DNA of 64,000 nucleotides from Chrysoperla carnea (Eukaryota; Arthropoda; Insecta; Neuroptera; Chrysopidae), in NCBI RefSeq assembly GCF_905475395.1, contig NC_058339.1, forward strand, positions 38,821,172-38,885,171. The letters are read 5' to 3'. Within the stretch, counting starts at the first letter, position 1; each line of letters starts with the position of its first letter. The position numbers and the translations under genes are program-made. The notes beneath the pieces are model-generated. The model had not been told where the DNA came from, did no database searches, and worked only from the letters and a program-made list of their open reading frames with translations. This document shows positions 60,985-64,000 of this stretch, one piece after another.

Positions 60985-61265
60985 ACCTGTACTCCACGGT
61001 ATCACTCGCACAACGCCTCATCCCGTGTGAATTTTGTAAATTTAAATTTGGGCCTCCAGCTATCTTCATACCAAGTTTCATCACAATCCGTTCTGTAGTT
61101 TTTGCATGAAGAAGTAACATACACATTTTCACAGTTATCTTATTTCTGTAGCCATTTTTACTGTCAGATGGCGATAGCGTCCTTAATCCTTTATTAAATT
61201 CCATGATTTACTCCTCATTTTCTCAAGCTTATCGTGCTAGCGAATGACGAAAATAGACTTCCGAT
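60985..61265 (-). repeat. Interspersed repeat family D, copy 2
   Basis: In reverse it matches 3395-3495 over about 80 bp. The rest contains 'ataccaagtttcatcacaat' and 'ccgttctgtagtttttgcat', a motif pair I recall from many insect transposon tails. The 73-codon minus-strand frame is a by-product. Confidence 0.55.
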
Positions 61266-61469
61266 CAAAAAAGTACCACTTATCTTTAATTTGAGATTGA
61301 TAAGATAAGAGTAACAAAATTAAGTGTAATTTTGAATAGGCGAACATGTTTTAGAATAGGCGAAGTGAAACCGTTTTTATAGATGTTCTCCTAATACTGA
61401 AAAACAACTAACATAATAAAGATTAATGCTTATTAAGAGAATATATTTCAAATTGAACTATTTTTAACA

Positions 61470-61484
61470 CCCCCCCCCCCCCCC
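61470..61484. repeat. Poly-C tract
   Basis: Fifteen consecutive C in very AT-rich DNA. Length may be unreliable in sequencing. Confidence 0.85.
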
Positions 61485-61910
61485 TGGTCGTTATACAGAA
61501 TATATAGATTCACATTTCAAGTGAAAGTCTCACTCTGTATAAATGTTTTTTAAATGAGATCTATTTTTCATTCCGAAAATTAAATTATTATAAAAAAATA
61601 AAAAGGCTAATTAAAATTTTGCATAAATGATAAAAACATAATTAATACGGTTATCGAATTACACAGCTAGTGAGTACGCCCAAATAAATCCCAAAATAAT
61701 TAAAAACATGTCTCTTAATTATAATTGGGTTGTTTATTTTTCATTATAATTTTTAGATAGAAAATTCATAAATGTAAAAAGGGTACTAAAATACATACAG
61801 TTGGGATTAAATAGCATTAGTATTTAATCAACAGAGTTGGCTTTAGCTCATATTTAATACAAAAGTCAAACGGTTATGTTGTACCTCTTTTATGAAATAT
61901 TCAAATTTAA

Positions 61911-62558
61911 ACAAAAAACAAGTGAAAACAAACAATTGACTGAGTTAATTGTTGAAATACCATGTATAGGCAGTGTTGATAACTCTGTCACATTTCATAC
62001 ATATCTGACATATTTAACTGATATTCTCATATAATGCGCAAGTGTTGATGCGCAATCGTTTGTTTTTTTTGACGTCATGTAAATAACAAAAGATATTCAC
62101 TTTGATATTCCTATATTAATACATACTATAAAATTTGTACCTAATTAACGCCCTCGTGGGTAAACAGTGATGTTTACAAAAAAATGTTTCAAACAAAAGT
62201 TGTTTATTTTTTTGTAAGGAACATTTTTTACATTTAAACTTTTATTCTATCTCTAACGGTTTACAAGATGGGTACTACGGACCCATGACCCAATTGACCC
62301 AATTGACCTCACTTTTTACGTCCTAAGCACGCTGTAAAAATTTCAGCTTGATATCTCTTTTCGTTTTTGAGTAATCGTGACCACAGACGGGCGGCCGGAC
62401 AGCCGGACGGACGGACGGACAACCGGAAATGGATTAATTAGGTGATTTAATGAACACCTATACCAATTTTTTTTTTGTAGCATCAATATTTTTAGGCGTT
62501 ACAAACTTGGGACTAAACTTATAATACTATGTATATTTCATATATACATGGTATAATT
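61911..62558 (-). repeat. Interspersed repeat family A, copy 5 (near full length)
   Basis: Starts 'acaaaaaacaagtgaaaaca', passes 'acaattgactgagttaattg', 'ttttgacgtcatgtaaataa', 'tttcaaacaaaagttgttta' and 'aacggtttacaagatgggta', and ends 'aacttgggactaaactta' then 'atatttcatatatacatggt'. It includes a (GGAC)n tract (about 62397-62422) not expanded in the other copies. About 650 bp, so it helps define the element's limits. Confidence 0.8.
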
Positions 62559-63080
62559 AACGTTAATATTTTCAGTGGCCACAAACCGATAAAATTAGGA
62601 ATTATTAGGATATGTGATTGACCTTCAATAGAGAAATTTCAAGTCTTAAAAACTAACTTCACTGTTCTATTCGATAAATAAAAATTCTTCATCTGGGGTG
62701 ATAAAAAAAAAATTTTATCCGATCCCCTATTGTTCAAGAACAATTTTCTATGACAAATATATGTAAATGTTTCAGTAAAAGTCGATTGTTAGTAAGAGTT
62801 GATTGCAATTGAGTAAACACACTTTTTGTAGGAAAAGTTGACTATGCCTGCTGTGGATTAGTAAAAGCTGATTCACTGAGAAGTTTAACAGTCGAATAAT
62901 TCGAGCTTCGATTCGATTTCGAAAAAAAAATGCATTTAAATTCCAATATTTCAAAAAATATATATCCGAAATTGCTAGAACTTTTTTAGCATGTTGTCAG
63001 TACCTTAATAAAGTAAATTGGAAAGTGACAAGCATTAATTTTAGTTTCTGTAGTAAATTCATCAGTTCTTGTGCTGAATA

Positions 63081-63714
63081 AAACAAAAACAAGTGAAAAG
63101 AAACAATTGACTGAGTAAATTGTTGAAATACCATGCATAGTCAGTGTTGATTTCTTTATCACATAACACATACAAAAATGTATAGACAGTGTTGATGCGC
63201 AATTGTTTGTTTTTTTGACGTCACGTAAATAACAAAAGATATTCACTTTTAAATAGGCAACACACAATTCCTATATTAATACATACTATAAAATTTGCAC
63301 CTAATTAACGCTCTCGTGGGTAAACAGTGATGTTTAAAAAAAAATGTTTCAAACAAAAGTTTTTTATTTTTTTATAAGGAACATTTTTTACATTTAAACT
63401 TTTGATCTATCTCTAACGGTTTACAAGATGGGTCCTACGGACCCAAGACCGAATTGACCTATAATGCTCATTTACGAACTTGACCTCACTTTTTACGTCC
63501 TGAGTACGCTGTAAAAATTTCAGCTCGATATATTTTTTCGTTTTTGAGTTATCGTGACCACAGACGGGCGGACGGACAACCGGAAATGGACTAATTAGGT
63601 GATTTTATGAACAGCTATGACAAAATTTTTTTCCTAGCATCATTATTTTTAAGCGTTACAAACTTGGGACTAAACTTAATATACTAGGTATATTTCATAT
63701 ATGCATGGTATAAA
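63081..63714 (-). repeat. Interspersed repeat family A, copy 6 (near full length)
   Basis: Same orientation and limits as copy 5, from 'acaaaaacaagtgaaaagaa' to 'atttcatatatgcatggtat'. It retains 'gacctataatgctcatttac', which is absent from copy 5. Confidence 0.8.
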
Positions 63715-64000
63715 ATGACACGAGAAATTTTCTTTTCATTTTAACTCCGTTAATTTTCGTGCAAATGACTTTTCCTTTTTCCATTTTCAAGGTTTTTTGT
63801 ATACTTTAAAAAGTGTACAAATTACTTTTTTTTTAAAAAAGTCCAATTTTTGAGTTATTTAAAGTTAAATACTTCAAATTTAAATAGTCAATAACTAGGA
63901 TCTATTCCCGTTGCCATTTTCAACATATATTTTTCTACCCCCTAAAAGGGATAGTTACACTTTGCGGCGCTCGTATGCCGAAACTATCGATTGTACGAAA

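Larger units (their letters stand above)
56928..64000. other. Gene-free stretch upstream of MVD to the window end
   Basis: The MVD promoter must lie at or right of 56928, but no TATA box or initiator is convincing. Contents: an inverted-repeat-bounded interval (57348-57926), a GC-rich patch (58690-58795), a family D copy (60985-61265), poly-C (61470-61484) and two family A copies (61911-62558, 63081-63714). I see nothing nameable in 58800-60980. The final 280 bp are AT-rich, ending with 'ttgcggcgctcgtatgccg', possibly the start of another repeat. Confidence 0.5.

Overview
The window looks like animal nuclear DNA, most likely from an insect. It is very AT-rich, has GT-AG introns of 60 to about 800 bp, and carries eukaryotic transposon relics throughout. 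Both BMP-type ligands have Decapentaplegic-like propeptides, and the GalNAc-transferase resembles insect PGANT7. The insect order cannot be fixed from the sequence alone. I see no rRNA, no functional tRNA, no CRISPR array and no bacterial features.

Four protein-coding genes are supported. From left to right they are: (1) a dpp/BMP2-4 ligand gene, two coding exons, 13152-14520 (+), 411 aa; (2) a second, diverged dpp-like ligand gene with the same intron position and phase, 42419-44403 (+), 388 aa; (3) a single-exon polypeptide GalNAc-transferase of the GALNT7/PGANT7 type, 48767-50506 (+), 579 aa; (4) diphosphomevalonate decarboxylase in eight exons on the minus strand, 56927-54582, 388 aa, mostly in exons too short to show as long open frames. 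Genes 1 and 2 are a tandem paralog pair about 28 kb apart. Both have a splice acceptor just upstream of the ATG, so each probably has at least one non-coding 5' exon. For gene 2 a candidate exon ends at about 39982.

The two ligands would be secreted as proproteins, cut by furin-type proteases and dimerised to signal through BMP receptors. PGANT7 would act in the Golgi on mucin-type O-glycans. Diphosphomevalonate decarboxylase makes isopentenyl diphosphate, which in insects feeds juvenile hormone and prenyl groups. These genes are neighbours rather than an obvious pathway cluster.

The rest is non-coding and rich in repeats: a six-copy interspersed family (A), foldback elements with long inverted arms, a tRNA-derived SINE with 19-bp target-site duplications, a non-autonomous hAT element with an 8-bp duplication and a family A copy inside it, a TIR-flanked element holding a broken THAP zinc finger, a decayed non-LTR retrotransposon RNase H region, a Helitron-like end, a pogo-like end and several microsatellites. 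The most notable biology is the tandem dpp duplication, in which one copy keeps canonical BMP cysteine spacing and the other has insertions in two mature-domain loops and a weaker main furin site.
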